Assembly: GCA_030348875.1 (NCBI GenBank)
Contig: JAUCEP010000002.1
Span: 2,497,001-2,561,000 of the forward strand
DNA length: 64,000 nucleotides
Source: Ureibacillus composti
GTDB taxonomy: Bacteria > Bacillota > Bacilli > Bacillales_A > Planococcaceae
Direction: 5' to 3'
In this document: positions 18,259 to 27,075 of the stretch, one piece after another
How positions within the stretch are numbered: position 1 is the stretch's first letter
Layout: each line of letters starts with the position of its first letter
Position numbers and translations under genes: made by a program
The notes under the pieces: generated by a model
The model's input: only the letters and a program-made list of their open reading frames with translations
What the model was told of the DNA's origin: nothing
Database searches by the model: none

Positions 18259-19260
18259 TCATGATAATTTCACAAGTATTCTACCTCTTGCTTGACCTTT
18301 TAAAAGAGTTGGTAAAAACTCTGGAAGTTGCTCCAAAGTTACTTCTTGTTGAATCAATTCTTCTAAGTTAGCTGGTTTAAAATCAGTTGCTAGACGGCTC
18401 CACACTTTTAATCGTGTTTCCATTGGGCAATAAACCGAATCAATTCCTAATAAGTTTACCCCTCGTAAGATAAACGGAAAGACTGTTGTTGGGAGCTTTG
18501 TCCCTGCTGTTAGTCCGCTGACTGCAACTGAACCGCCGTATTGAATTTGACTTAATAGTGCTGCTAAAGGTTCGCCACCTACTGGATCAACTGCCGCTAC
18601 CCATTTTTGTTTACCTAACGCTCTAATTTTTCCATCATATACTTCATCTCGTGAAACAATTGAAGTGGCACCTAGTTTTTGTAAGTATTCTTGTTCAGAT
18701 TCTTTCCCAGTACTTGCTTCAACTTGATAGCCAAGTGTAGACAGAATTGAAACAGCGAAGCTACCAACGCCACCAGTTGCCCCTGTCACAAGTACTTTTC
18801 CCTTTTCTTTTGAAACATTATTTTCTTCTAGTCGTTGAACAGATAATGCTGCAGTAAATCCTGCCGTTCCAATTACCATCGCTTCTTTTAACGTAAGTCC
18901 TTTTGGTAGCGGAACAATCCAGTCAGCTGGAATGCGTGCATATTCACTAAAACCACCAAAGTGGGAAACACCAATTTCATAGCTTGTTGCGATGACTTCA
19001 TCCCCTTCTTTAAATCGTGGGTCTTTTGAAGAAATCACAATCCCGGCCAAATCTATTCCAGGTACAAAAGGATAATCTTTTACTATGTTTCCATTCGGAA
19101 TAGCCGCAAGACTATCCTTATAATTAATGGAAGAATATGCAACTTTAATCAATACTTCTCCATCTGGTAAATCTTTTAAACTTAGATTTTTCACTTCTAC
19201 TGTAAATTCTTCATTATGATCTACTACTAATGCTTTGAAGTTCTCTACCAATTTTCCCAC
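18259..19260 (-). CDS. AcuI/YhdH-type medium-chain reductase (acrylyl-CoA reductase family)
   Basis: 333 residues, zinc-free medium-chain dehydrogenase/reductase. The N-terminal catalytic domain contains SSINYKDSLAAIPNGNIVKDYPFVPGIDLAG, the AcuI/YhdH hallmark. The NADPH-binding GATGGVGSFAVSIL is near residue 155 and PVGGEPLAALLSQIQYGGSVAVSG follows. AcuI reduces acryloyl-CoA to propionyl-CoA; other members detoxify enones. The divergent TetR gene and palindrome at 19301 suggest electrophile- or substrate-induced expression. Confidence 0.85.
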   Translation of the reverse strand: MGKLVENFKALVVDHNEEFTVEVKNLSLKDLPDGEVLIKVAYSSINYKDSLAAIPNGNIVKDYPFVPGIDLAGIVISSKDPRFKEGDEVIATSYEIGVSHFGGFSEYARIPADWIVPLPKGLTLKEAMVIGTAGFTAALSVQRLEENNVSKEKGKVLVTGATGGVGSFAVSILSTLGYQVEASTGKESEQEYLQKLGATSIVSRDEVYDGKIRALGKQKWVAAVDPVGGEPLAALLSQIQYGGSVAVSGLTAGTKLPTTVFPFILRGVNLLGIDSVYCPMETRLKVWSRLATDFKPANLEELIQQEVTLEQLPEFLPTLLKGQARGRILVKLS

Positions 19261-19300
19261 CCCTAATTAAGTTTACATTCCAAGGGTATCAAAATTATTC

Positions 19301-19310
19301 TGACCGGTCA
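19301..19310. promoter_or_regulatory. Candidate TetR operator
   Basis: Perfect 10-bp palindrome TGACCGGTCA between the divergent reductase and TetR genes, close to both starts. The TGACC/GGTCA half-sites are common TetR-family targets. Confidence 0.6.
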
Positions 19311-19372
19311 AAATATTTTTGATATACTTTTATTAATCTAAAATTGTTTTTATAAGTCATTCGGAGGTTAAG

Positions 19373-19960
19373 ATGAAGAAAAAAGAGGAAGAACGAAAGG
19401 AACAAATAATGAAAGCAGCCTATAACGCTGTCTCAACTTTAGGTTACGATAACGTCACTCTTCAGGATATTGCTGATTATGCCAATGTATCAAAAGGAGT
19501 AGTTCACTACTATTTTAAAAGTAAGCAAAACATATTATCAGCTTTACTGGAATCTATTACTAACCAAATTTATAAATATGAAGTAGAAGCGATAGACCAA
19601 CATCAAAATGCTATTGAAAAACTGAGAGCATACTTAGATGCTGTTTTTATTTCACCCTCAAAAAATAAGAAGTTTTACAGCGTCTATTTAGACTTTTTAG
19701 CTCAAGCCAACGGAAATGAAGAGTATAAAAAAATAAACCTGAACTTTTATGAGAATTGTTGGAATATTGGGCAAGAAATCATTGAATTAGGCATAAGAGA
19801 AGGTGTATTTAATCAAGAGATTGACTCTTTAACAACTGCGAAAATGATGAGGGCAATAATTGATGGTTCATTAATTCAATGGTTAACAAGTAATGAGGAC
19901 GGACTCCATCAATTCTATAAGGATGCTTGTATGAAAAGTATCCTAAAATTACTACATTAA
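19373..19960 (+). CDS. TetR/AcrR-family transcriptional regulator
   Basis: 195 residues. N-terminal helix-turn-helix at about residues 25-48 (VTLQDIADYANVSKGVVHYYFKSKQNIL), then an all-helical ligand domain. GGAGG before the ATG. Position suggests it represses itself and the AcuI-like reductase. Confidence 0.9.
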   Translation: MKKKEEERKEQIMKAAYNAVSTLGYDNVTLQDIADYANVSKGVVHYYFKSKQNILSALLESITNQIYKYEVEAIDQHQNAIEKLRAYLDAVFISPSKNKKFYSVYLDFLAQANGNEEYKKINLNFYENCWNIGQEIIELGIREGVFNQEIDSLTTAKMMRAIIDGSLIQWLTSNEDGLHQFYKDACMKSILKLLH

Positions 19961-20002
19961 ATGTTTCAACTGCACAAAAGTTCCAGCTTAATTCAAAAAA
20001 TG

Positions 20003-20046
20003 AACAACTGTAAAACAGGGGAAATCCCATTTGTTGTACAGTTGTT
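20003..20046. terminator. Bidirectional terminator
   Basis: Stem AACAACTGTA / TACAGTTGTT between convergent TetR and CoA-transferase genes. Confidence 0.75.
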
Positions 20047-20057
20047 TATTTCACTAA

Positions 20058-21566
20058 TTATTCAGCCTTCATTGTACCGTTTTTCGCTAGATTCACATGC
20101 CATGAAAGCGCTTTTTCTAAATTGTGAGGTGTATGGTGACCACCAGTTAATTCTACTGCTTCGTTGTAATAATCCCATAATTGTTGTTTGTAGTCTGGGT
20201 GTACACAGTTTTCAATGATTAACGGTACACGTTCTTTTGGTGCTAATCCGCGTAAGTCTGCAACCCCTTGCTCTGTCACAATTACATGTACATCATGTTC
20301 TGTGTGGTCATGGTGTGGAACCATTGGCACGATCGATGAAATTGTTCCCCCTTTTGCATAGGATTTTGTTACGAATATACTGATCCGTGAGTTACGTGTA
20401 AAATCACCTGACCCACCGATACCATTCATCATACGCGTTCCAGATACATGGGTTGAGTTCACATTTCCATAAATATCTACTTCAAGGGCCGCGTTAATGG
20501 CGATTAATCCTAAGCGACGGATGACTTCTGGATGGTTAGATATTTCTTGTGGGCGTAAGACGATTTTATCTGCATATTTTTCTATATTGCCATAAACTTT
20601 CTTTTGTAATTCCTCTGAAATTGTAATCGACGTACAAGATGCAAATGATACTTTTCCAGCATCAATTAAGTTAAATACCGCATCCTGCAATACTTCTGAG
20701 AAGACCTCTAAATCTTCAAATTCAGATTCTTTAAATCCTTCTAACACAGCGTTAGCAACAGAACCTACACCAGACTGAATTGGAGCAAGCTTGTTTGTTA
20801 AGCGACCCGCTTTAATTTCACCACGAAGGAAATCAAGTAAGTGGTTGGCCATTGTTTGTGTTTCATCATCTGGCGCTACAATTAAAGAAGGCGCATCTGT
20901 TTGATCCGAAACGACAATGGCTTGAATTTTCTCAGGTTCTACACGAATACCAATTTCACCAATACGATCTTTCGCTTTTAATAATTGAATTGGTTGACGA
21001 TCGCCTTGTTCTTCAGGAATGAAGATATCATGTACACCTACTAAAGTCTCAGAATGGGCAACGTTCAATTCAACAATAATATTTTTCGCATATTTTGCAT
21101 AAATTGGCGAGTTCCCAACAGAAGTTGTCGGTATGATTAGGCCATCTTCTGTAATCGCTGTCGCTTCAATAATGGCGAAATCAATTGGTCCAATAATACC
21201 TTGACGAACTAACTCTGCATTATGAGATAGATGCGCATCTACATATAGGATTTCACCTTTATTGATTAAATTACGAATCACTGGGTCTCCTTGATAGGGA
21301 ACACGTTTACGAATTGCGCCGACTTCAGCTAATCTTTGGTCAACTTCAGGTCCTAAAGACGCACCTGTGTAAACATCAATTTTGATATTTTCATTTTTTG
21401 CTCGCTCAGCAAGTGCTAAAGGGACAACCTTTGCATCCCCTGCACGTGTAAAGCCACTCATTCCGACGATATCGCCATCATGAATTAAAGCAGCTGCTTC
21501 TTCGGCAGTTTTTACTTTAGTTAATAAGCTTGGTATACCGATTCGTTTTTCAATTGTTATTTCCAT
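20058..21566 (-). CDS. Acetyl-CoA hydrolase/transferase family (succinate/acetate CoA-transferase)
   Basis: 502 residues, the size of Cat1/AarC-type class I CoA-transferases. Recognisable segments are DGDIVGMSGFTRAGDAK at the N-terminus, IQSGVGSVANAVLEGF in the middle, and the C-terminal SGTRMMNGIGGSGDFTRNSRISIF and VTEQGVADLRGLAPKERV. These enzymes move CoA between succinyl-CoA or propionyl-CoA and acetate. Single gene; GGGGGAG before the ATG. The exact acceptor is not evident. Confidence 0.88.
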   Translation of the reverse strand: MEITIEKRIGIPSLLTKVKTAEEAAALIHDGDIVGMSGFTRAGDAKVVPLALAERAKNENIKIDVYTGASLGPEVDQRLAEVGAIRKRVPYQGDPVIRNLINKGEILYVDAHLSHNAELVRQGIIGPIDFAIIEATAITEDGLIIPTTSVGNSPIYAKYAKNIIVELNVAHSETLVGVHDIFIPEEQGDRQPIQLLKAKDRIGEIGIRVEPEKIQAIVVSDQTDAPSLIVAPDDETQTMANHLLDFLRGEIKAGRLTNKLAPIQSGVGSVANAVLEGFKESEFEDLEVFSEVLQDAVFNLIDAGKVSFASCTSITISEELQKKVYGNIEKYADKIVLRPQEISNHPEVIRRLGLIAINAALEVDIYGNVNSTHVSGTRMMNGIGGSGDFTRNSRISIFVTKSYAKGGTISSIVPMVPHHDHTEHDVHVIVTEQGVADLRGLAPKERVPLIIENCVHPDYKQQLWDYYNEAVELTGGHHTPHNLEKALSWHVNLAKNGTMKAE

Positions 21567-21747
21567 CCATAAACTCCCCCATTCTATTAACTAGACAGAA
21601 TAATAGCTTCCCTTCTCTATTTATTCTAATATCGAATAATTTAGAACTCCTTTTGGAAAATATTTATATTTTTGTAGGATAGCTTTTTTTGGGGGAAGGG
21701 CGTCATTTATGACTACACCTAAAGTTGGTAGAAAAACATTAGCTGCT

Positions 21748-21896
21748 TATGAGCATGTTATATAATTTTGAGCAACTGCATGGTTATGAGCAATTTTCCT
21801 TGGGTTATGAGCAGTTTTTAACCGATTATGAGCAACTTTTAATGGTTTATGAGCCCTCTTTGATCATTTATGAGAAACCTTCTTTTATATTTGAGC
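21748..21896. repeat. 21-bp-phased TATGAGC array (array 4)
   Basis: Between the CoA-transferase start and the RNase H-like gene end. TATGAGC or close variants start at 21748, 21767, 21785, 21806, 21827, 21848, 21869 and 21890; the last six are exactly 21 bp apart. Same word as array 1, about 21 kb away, with unrelated spacers. Minus-strand reading again gives AHK/AHN heptads but with stops at one end. Confidence 0.85.
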
Positions 21897-22024
21897 ACAA
21901 TCAATAAGGTTAAAAACTCAACCCGCTTTTTATTGTGAGCGCACTAAATTTTCACCCTCAAATAACAATATTAGCACGATCAAATGTGTTACCACTTGAC
22001 CGCGCTATTAGGCATATAACCCCT

Positions 22025-22702
22025 TTAATCTCGTCCTGGTTTCCCGTCAACTAACTCCACTTTCCCTGAAATAGCAATACCTTGTAGTGCTTGTGTCGCT
22101 AGTTTGTCTGCTTCAGCATTATCTTTTCTAGGGACTAACTCATACTCAGCTTTAATACCCATTTCGGCTAACTTTGCATCGATTCGATCTGCCCATGCCG
22201 CTAAATCCTTCTCATAAGCAGGCCATTCACCACTCATTTGGTTAATGACCACTTGCGAATCCCCGATGAAACGCACAGTTTGATGATGAACGTCTAATAA
22301 ATCGAGTTCCACAATACTAAAATTAAGTGCTCCATATTCCGATTCATTATTCGATGTTAGTCCTGAAGCTGCAGCGTTTCGTCTTAATCGATATGATTTT
22401 CCGTTCTGTTCAAAATAAATGACACAGCCGAACCCAGAATAGTTTGTACCTATATCAAAACCACCATCAAAATACACCGTTACATTATGAGGTTCGGTTT
22501 CAATTTCCTTAATATATTTCTTCAGTTCTTTTGCCATCCACGTACTATCATGTTGATCGATAAATGTAATATTTTTGGCACGCCCTGTTTTTTCTAAATC
22601 CTCAGCAATATGCAAGGCAAGCGCCGGTGGTATTTCATCTGATCGGAAAATAGTTTCTTCACCATTTTTCGCTCTGTATGTCCATTCAATTGTTATTTTC
22701 AT
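22025..22702 (-). CDS. RNase H-like protein (RVT_3 type)
   Basis: 225 residues: an N-terminal 75-residue extension, then an RNase HI fold. The acidic active-site residues are present: Asp in VYFDGGFD, Glu in SNNESEYGAL, Asp in FIGDSQVVINQ and Asp in NAEADKLATQAL. Such proteins cut RNA in RNA-DNA hybrids. The extra N-terminal domain is not one I recognise. Single gene. Confidence 0.85.
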   Translation of the reverse strand: MKITIEWTYRAKNGEETIFRSDEIPPALALHIAEDLEKTGRAKNITFIDQHDSTWMAKELKKYIKEIETEPHNVTVYFDGGFDIGTNYSGFGCVIYFEQNGKSYRLRRNAAASGLTSNNESEYGALNFSIVELDLLDVHHQTVRFIGDSQVVINQMSGEWPAYEKDLAAWADRIDAKLAEMGIKAEYELVPRKDNAEADKLATQALQGIAISGKVELVDGKPGRD

Positions 22703-22910
22703 GGAAGGACCTCCAAATATTTAAATTGTTCTTGGTTTATTATATCCGCAACACGACACATTAAAGCACTAGTTTGGAATATAAAAATAGCCTGCCAATT
22801 TGTAAGTAGCTGTATTCGAGATCATTATTTTATATTAAACGGTAAAACCTCACTATTTTCCATGTATAAAAATCAAGAATGTCCTCAAAATTTTAAAAAT
22901 AAATAAAAAA

Positions 22911-22943
22911 GTTGGAAATCCAATTAGTAGGTTTCCAACTTTC
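22911..22943 (-). terminator. Terminator of the NCS1 permease gene
   Basis: Stem GTTGGAAA / TTTCCAAC, preceded on the plus strand by an A-run that reads as a T-run on the minus strand. Confidence 0.75.
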
Positions 22944-22951
22944 ATTTCATA

Positions 22952-24385
22952 TCATTCAGCTGTTACTTCCTTCGTTGATGGTTTTACTGATTTTGCTTTC
23001 TGTTGTTTACGCACAGGTTCTGAAGCATCACTTTTACTGTAGTATTTCCCTTTTGTAATAATTGCAATGATGACTGTCAGAATCGATGCTAAAATCGCAG
23101 CAAAGAATGTGGCTGTGTTTTGTAGGAACGTTCCCATATAACCTAATGCTGCAATGGTACCAATCACACTTGACACAACTAATGGGACAACGCCAACTGG
23201 ATTCCATTTATAAAGTCGATCCTGTCTTGCTTCATATTCCATCGGTACAAGTTTTAAGGTTTTTTTCACAACTAAAGCATCTGTAACTAAGATTGCAGCC
23301 CATGCCATTAACAATACCCCTTGGAACGTCATGGCACTGCCTAAGTAATCTAGAATTCCACCGAGCATTAATCCGATTGAAAGGAGTCCAGAGACAACAA
23401 CCCAGAAACGACGATCGGGCTTAAAATGAAATACATTCTCAAAAAAATTGGACAACGACAGGGACGCACTGTAAATATTCGTAACGTTAATGCGTAATTG
23501 CGTTAACATTGTAAATACCACGCCTCCAAGTCCAAGAAGTGTGACAATGTAAACCCCTGGATTTGACTCTCCTAATCGGACACCAAACCAAATTCCTAGT
23601 AATCCCATAACTCCAAAACAGAAAATTTGTGGGATAAACCCGATCATAATCGAACCTAATTTGATATCTTTCGGTTTTAAGAAACGTGCATAATCCGAAG
23701 CAATTAAGGCAGTTAAGCCCATGATCCCATGTTGCATTCCGATACATAATAGTAATGCTGTTCCACCTATTTGTGCACCTTCAGGTAAATAGGTCCAGAA
23801 ACTACCAGCAAATTTTGATGGTGTGTTATATGCGACAATAATCGTGATCACTAAAAAGATGCCGAAGATGGGTAATGACCATTTTTGCAGTTTGTCTAAT
23901 TGTTTAATACCAAACCAATTTAATGGAATTACAATTAAGCCAAATACGATAATGAGTGTCCATAAAGGAATTGAGGGGAAAAATGCATGTACGGCTGCAA
24001 CGAGTATCATACCTTCGAATGCACAATACATGATAAAGTTGGATGCGTAAATTAATGAGGTTAAGGATGCTCCTATATAACCAAAACCTTGTCTAGACAT
24101 GAGATTGACGTTCATTCCAGACTTTGCAGATAAATATGCAATGACGGTACCTAAAACTCCCGCAATGACAATCGCATAAATCGCGGAAATAATGGCATTC
24201 ATCGCGCCAAATTGTAAAGCCATGACACTACCTGTTTGGAAATAAAAAATTGCTGTGGCAATGCCAAATGTGATGTTGGTTACACTAAACCAACCCATAT
24301 TTCTTTTTTCTTCCGGTACTCGATCGTAAGAATAATCATGTGATACTTGTTCATCGAGACCAGTTGTTTTGTCTACATTAGTCAA
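22952..24385 (-). CDS. NCS1-family purine/cytosine permease (CodB-like)
   Basis: 477 residues with about twelve membrane helices. N-terminal RNMGWFSVTNITFGIATAIFYFQTGS and SKSGMNVNLMSRQGFGYIGA are typical of NCS1 nucleobase/thiamine-precursor symporters. The Lys-rich tail after residue 450 is cytoplasmic. Likely carries cytosine or another nucleobase-type compound; no catabolic partner lies beside it. Confidence 0.85.
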   Translation of the reverse strand: MTNVDKTTGLDEQVSHDYSYDRVPEEKRNMGWFSVTNITFGIATAIFYFQTGSVMALQFGAMNAIISAIYAIVIAGVLGTVIAYLSAKSGMNVNLMSRQGFGYIGASLTSLIYASNFIMYCAFEGMILVAAVHAFFPSIPLWTLIIVFGLIVIPLNWFGIKQLDKLQKWSLPIFGIFLVITIIVAYNTPSKFAGSFWTYLPEGAQIGGTALLLCIGMQHGIMGLTALIASDYARFLKPKDIKLGSIMIGFIPQIFCFGVMGLLGIWFGVRLGESNPGVYIVTLLGLGGVVFTMLTQLRINVTNIYSASLSLSNFFENVFHFKPDRRFWVVVSGLLSIGLMLGGILDYLGSAMTFQGVLLMAWAAILVTDALVVKKTLKLVPMEYEARQDRLYKWNPVGVVPLVVSSVIGTIAALGYMGTFLQNTATFFAAILASILTVIIAIITKGKYYSKSDASEPVRKQQKAKSVKPSTKEVTAE

Positions 24386-24938
24386 ATCATTTCATCCTTT
24401 CTTTTGATTCGTACAAATCTTCCCTTCCTTACATAGATTTCACACTCAACTACATCCTTTACAACAATTGAATGTTTGAAAAGAAGGTCACTGAATGTGT
24501 ACTTTGTCATAATTATGTAGAGGCAATCTCACTTTAAAACGAGATTGCTACTTCAATATAATATAATTATATACACAATTAGTTTACATAATCAAGAGGC
24601 GTCCTAATATTTACTTATAAAATCAATTATAAAATAGGTATTTCCACTATAATAGGCACCTAATTCACATACATTAAACCGAATATTTATTCGCTAAATA
24701 CAAAAATCCGAACCCTATTTTCATGGTCAAAATTATATTAACTATTTTTTAATCGAACCTTTCATCTTAAGCCTTCAAAATTTCTTTAATTGATTGTGAA
24801 GGCTGACTTCTCACGAATGTTCAAAAAATAGTTGTATCCCCTTGGAGAAAAAGTTCATTACATTTCCAATCAATTAATATGCTTTTTACTATACTTTAGT
24901 ATTGTTTCACTCAAGGTTTGGAATTGCCTAAAATATAA
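24386..24938. other. Long gene-free leader region of the NCS1 permease
   Basis: Over 500 AT-rich bp with no gene. It contains a hairpin at about 24527-24550 (GCAATCTC / GAGATTGC). I looked for a purine-type riboswitch core on the minus strand and did not find one. Confidence 0.5.
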
Positions 24939-24969
24939 AAAGACCTAAGAAATGAGTTCTTAGGTCTTT
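24939..24969. terminator. Terminator of purU
   Basis: Perfect 13-bp stem AAAGACCTAAGAA / TTCTTAGGTCTTT four bases from the purU stop codon, with A/T runs both sides. Confidence 0.88.
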
Positions 24970-24972
24970 AGA

Positions 24973-25866
24973 TTAATGGAACACGATGGTTTTATTATTT
25001 TCAACAATGATTCGGTTTTCTAGATGCCATTTCACTGCTTTTGCTAATACTCGACGTTCAATTTTACGACCGATTTTCTTTAACGTTTGCACATCATCTC
25101 GGTGATCCACTCGTTCAACATCTTGTTCGATGATTGGCCCTTCATCTAAGTCATTTGTGACATAGTGTGAAGTGGCCCCAATAAGTTTTACCCCTCTTTT
25201 ATGCGCACGTTCATATGGGTTCGCTCCAATAAACGCTGGTAAGAACGAATGATGAATATTAATGATTCGGTTTTCAAAGTGGTTCACAAATTCTGGAGTT
25301 AATATTTGCATATAACGGGCCAAAATTAAAAGATCTACATCATATTCTTCCATTAAGCGAATTTGCTTAGCTTCTACTTCTTTACGAATGTCTTTGTTTG
25401 CTGGTAAGTAATAGAATGGAATACCGTAAGATTCCACTATATCGCGCGCGTCCTCATGATTACTAATCACCACGGCAATATCCGTATCTAAATCCCCATT
25501 TTGCCACTCCCATAATAATTCAAGTAAACAATGTAGCTCTTTTGATACGTAAATAGCAGTACGTTGTCTTTGATTGCGATAATGGAACTTGAACTCCATA
25601 TTGAATTCATCCGCAATGTTTTTAAAGTCCTTCTCCATTGCTAAGGCTTTTTTTGGTAGATTTTCACAATTGTATTCAATACGAATAAAGAACGTGCCGT
25701 TTTCTGGGTCACTAGAATATTGGCTAGACTCAAGTATATTCGCTTCATATTTAAATAAAAATGTCGATAACACCGACACAATCCCCGGTTTATCTGGACA
25801 TTTCACTAATAATCGAGCACGATTTTGTAAATTCACACTCTGCTCTTTTGATAAAGTTTTTAACAT
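24973..25866 (-). CDS. purU: Formyltetrahydrofolate deformylase
   Basis: 297 residues. N-terminal ACT domain (about 15-95, VKCPDKPGIVSVLSTFLFKYEANIL) and C-terminal formyltransferase-fold domain with the catalytic segment INIHHSFLPAFIGANPYERA and IGATSHYVTNDLDEGPIIEQD. Hydrolyses 10-formyl-THF to formate and THF in the cytoplasm, balancing one-carbon pools for purine synthesis. Single gene. Confidence 0.93.
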   Translation of the reverse strand: MLKTLSKEQSVNLQNRARLLVKCPDKPGIVSVLSTFLFKYEANILESSQYSSDPENGTFFIRIEYNCENLPKKALAMEKDFKNIADEFNMEFKFHYRNQRQRTAIYVSKELHCLLELLWEWQNGDLDTDIAVVISNHEDARDIVESYGIPFYYLPANKDIRKEVEAKQIRLMEEYDVDLLILARYMQILTPEFVNHFENRIINIHHSFLPAFIGANPYERAHKRGVKLIGATSHYVTNDLDEGPIIEQDVERVDHRDDVQTLKKIGRKIERRVLAKAVKWHLENRIIVENNKTIVFH

Positions 25867-26062
25867 CTTATGTACTCCCTTACTTTATTCTCTTGGTCTA
25901 CCATTATCTAATATTTCGAAATAATCAGCAAGTAGTTTAAGGAAATTAAAATAGATGAGTGGAAAATATTTAAATTACTATTTTTAGTAAAATCAAAAAT
26001 TCATGCAGAAAACGCTTCCATTTTTACCTGATTTATGGTAATCTTAATTCAAGAATTATTAC

Positions 26063-26135
26063 GGTCTTGTAGCTCAGCTGGGAGAGCATCACGTCGACAA
26101 CGTGGGGGTCGCAGGTTCGAGCCCTGTCGAGACCA
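26063..26135 (+). tRNA. tRNA-Val (GAC)
   Basis: Cloverleaf by eye: acceptor GGTCTTG / CGAGACC, D stem GCTC / GAGC, anticodon stem TCACG / CGTGG, T stem GCAGG / CCTGT, discriminator A, no encoded CCA. The anticodon loop reads TCGACAA, giving anticodon GAC, but position 33 is C instead of the near-universal U. Followed by its own terminator. Its 3' half recurs in diverged form at 42852-42880. Confidence 0.85.
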
Positions 26136-26143
26136 TACTGTTA

Positions 26144-26184
26144 AAAAGTCTAGAAACATTGATACAATGTTTCTAGACTTTTTT
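26144..26184 (+). terminator. Terminator of tRNA-Val
   Basis: Stem AAAAGTCTAGAAACATT / AATGTTTCTAGACTTTT with T-run. A very similar hairpin is found at 39367-39411. Confidence 0.85.
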
Positions 26185-26274
26185 CTACTGTTCGATTTAT
26201 CTTTAATTGCGCCCGTTGCTGAATAAGCTAAAATTCAGTACAGAGGTATCTCATTTGTGATCTGTAATTGCACC

Positions 26275-26568
26275 TTATTTTCTCCCCCATTTATGCATGG
26301 TAAGATTGGTGAGTATAACTTCTATAATACGATTTTCCGAATCTATAATTACCTCTGTATCATTTGGAATTAAATACAATCCGAAGTCATCCCCATCAGA
26401 ATAATTAAGTCCAGAAGTACCAGATTCGTAAACTTTAAAAGTATGACCTCGGTAAGTTGCATTAGCTTTGAAAATGTAAGTAAAACCACCTTGTACGTGT
26501 TTATGCTCAGTTTCAGATACTAACGTTGCGACATGCAAATAATATTTACCACTTGTTCGAAAATACAT
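26275..26568 (-). CDS. Hypothetical protein
   Basis: 97 residues, polar, with alternating beta-like stretches and a basic C-terminus (MHKWGRK). No family recognised and no clear ribosome site before the ATG. Lies beside an IS3 remnant and could be a gene fragment. Confidence 0.4.
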   Translation of the reverse strand: MYFRTSGKYYLHVATLVSETEHKHVQGGFTYIFKANATYRGHTFKVYESGTSGLNYSDGDDFGLYLIPNDTEVIIDSENRIIEVILTNLTMHKWGRK

Positions 26569-26642
26569 TTGATATTGAGTAGTATCTCGAAATGCAGTAA
26601 TTGAAAATTTTTTTGGTCTATTAAAATCCGAATTATTATATA

Positions 26643-26819
26643 TGCAAGAATTTGAGAGTATGGTTCACTTCAAGCGTGAGCTAGAACTTTATATCAATTA
26701 CTACAATCACAAACGTATTAAAGGGAAATTAAAAGGATTGAGTCCGGTACAATATCGAATTCAATCCTCCATAGAGCTGCTTAACTTAATTTAATGTCTA
26801 ACTTTTTGGGCTCACTTCA
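26643..26819 (+). mobile_element. IS3-family transposase remnant (3' end) with right inverted repeat
   Basis: About 50 codons of an OrfB-type transposase C-terminus, open to the stop at 26792-26794: [21 protein letters not shown] is the conserved end of the IS3/IS150 integrase domain. Just after the stop, ACTTTTTGGGCTCACTTCA resembles the IS right end. The rest of the element is missing. A second, more decayed copy is at 33934-34101. Confidence 0.8.
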
Positions 26820-27075
26820 CTCTTGAATCGCACCCGATTATGGAAGATATAAGTAACTGTTTTGTAATACTAACGCAGTTTAGTACAGACATTCACAATC
26901 TTTAAGAAGTTATCATGCGTGATTGACTAATAGATACGAATACTATTTTCATTGTTAAAATTTCGATAGTTAGATAAAAACACATCTATTGTAACTGTTT
27001 ATATGAATTCAGAATTGTTAAACTATTATTAACTACCAAGAATACACTTGAAACTAATTCTTAGGAGGGATATAA

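Noticed and set aside
24386-24938. Purine-type riboswitch before the NCS1 permease
   Set aside because: The conserved core and three-way junction could not be found; only a simple hairpin is present.
26035-26226. 63-codon frame
   Set aside because: It runs straight over the tRNA-Val and its terminator; typical tRNA shadow.
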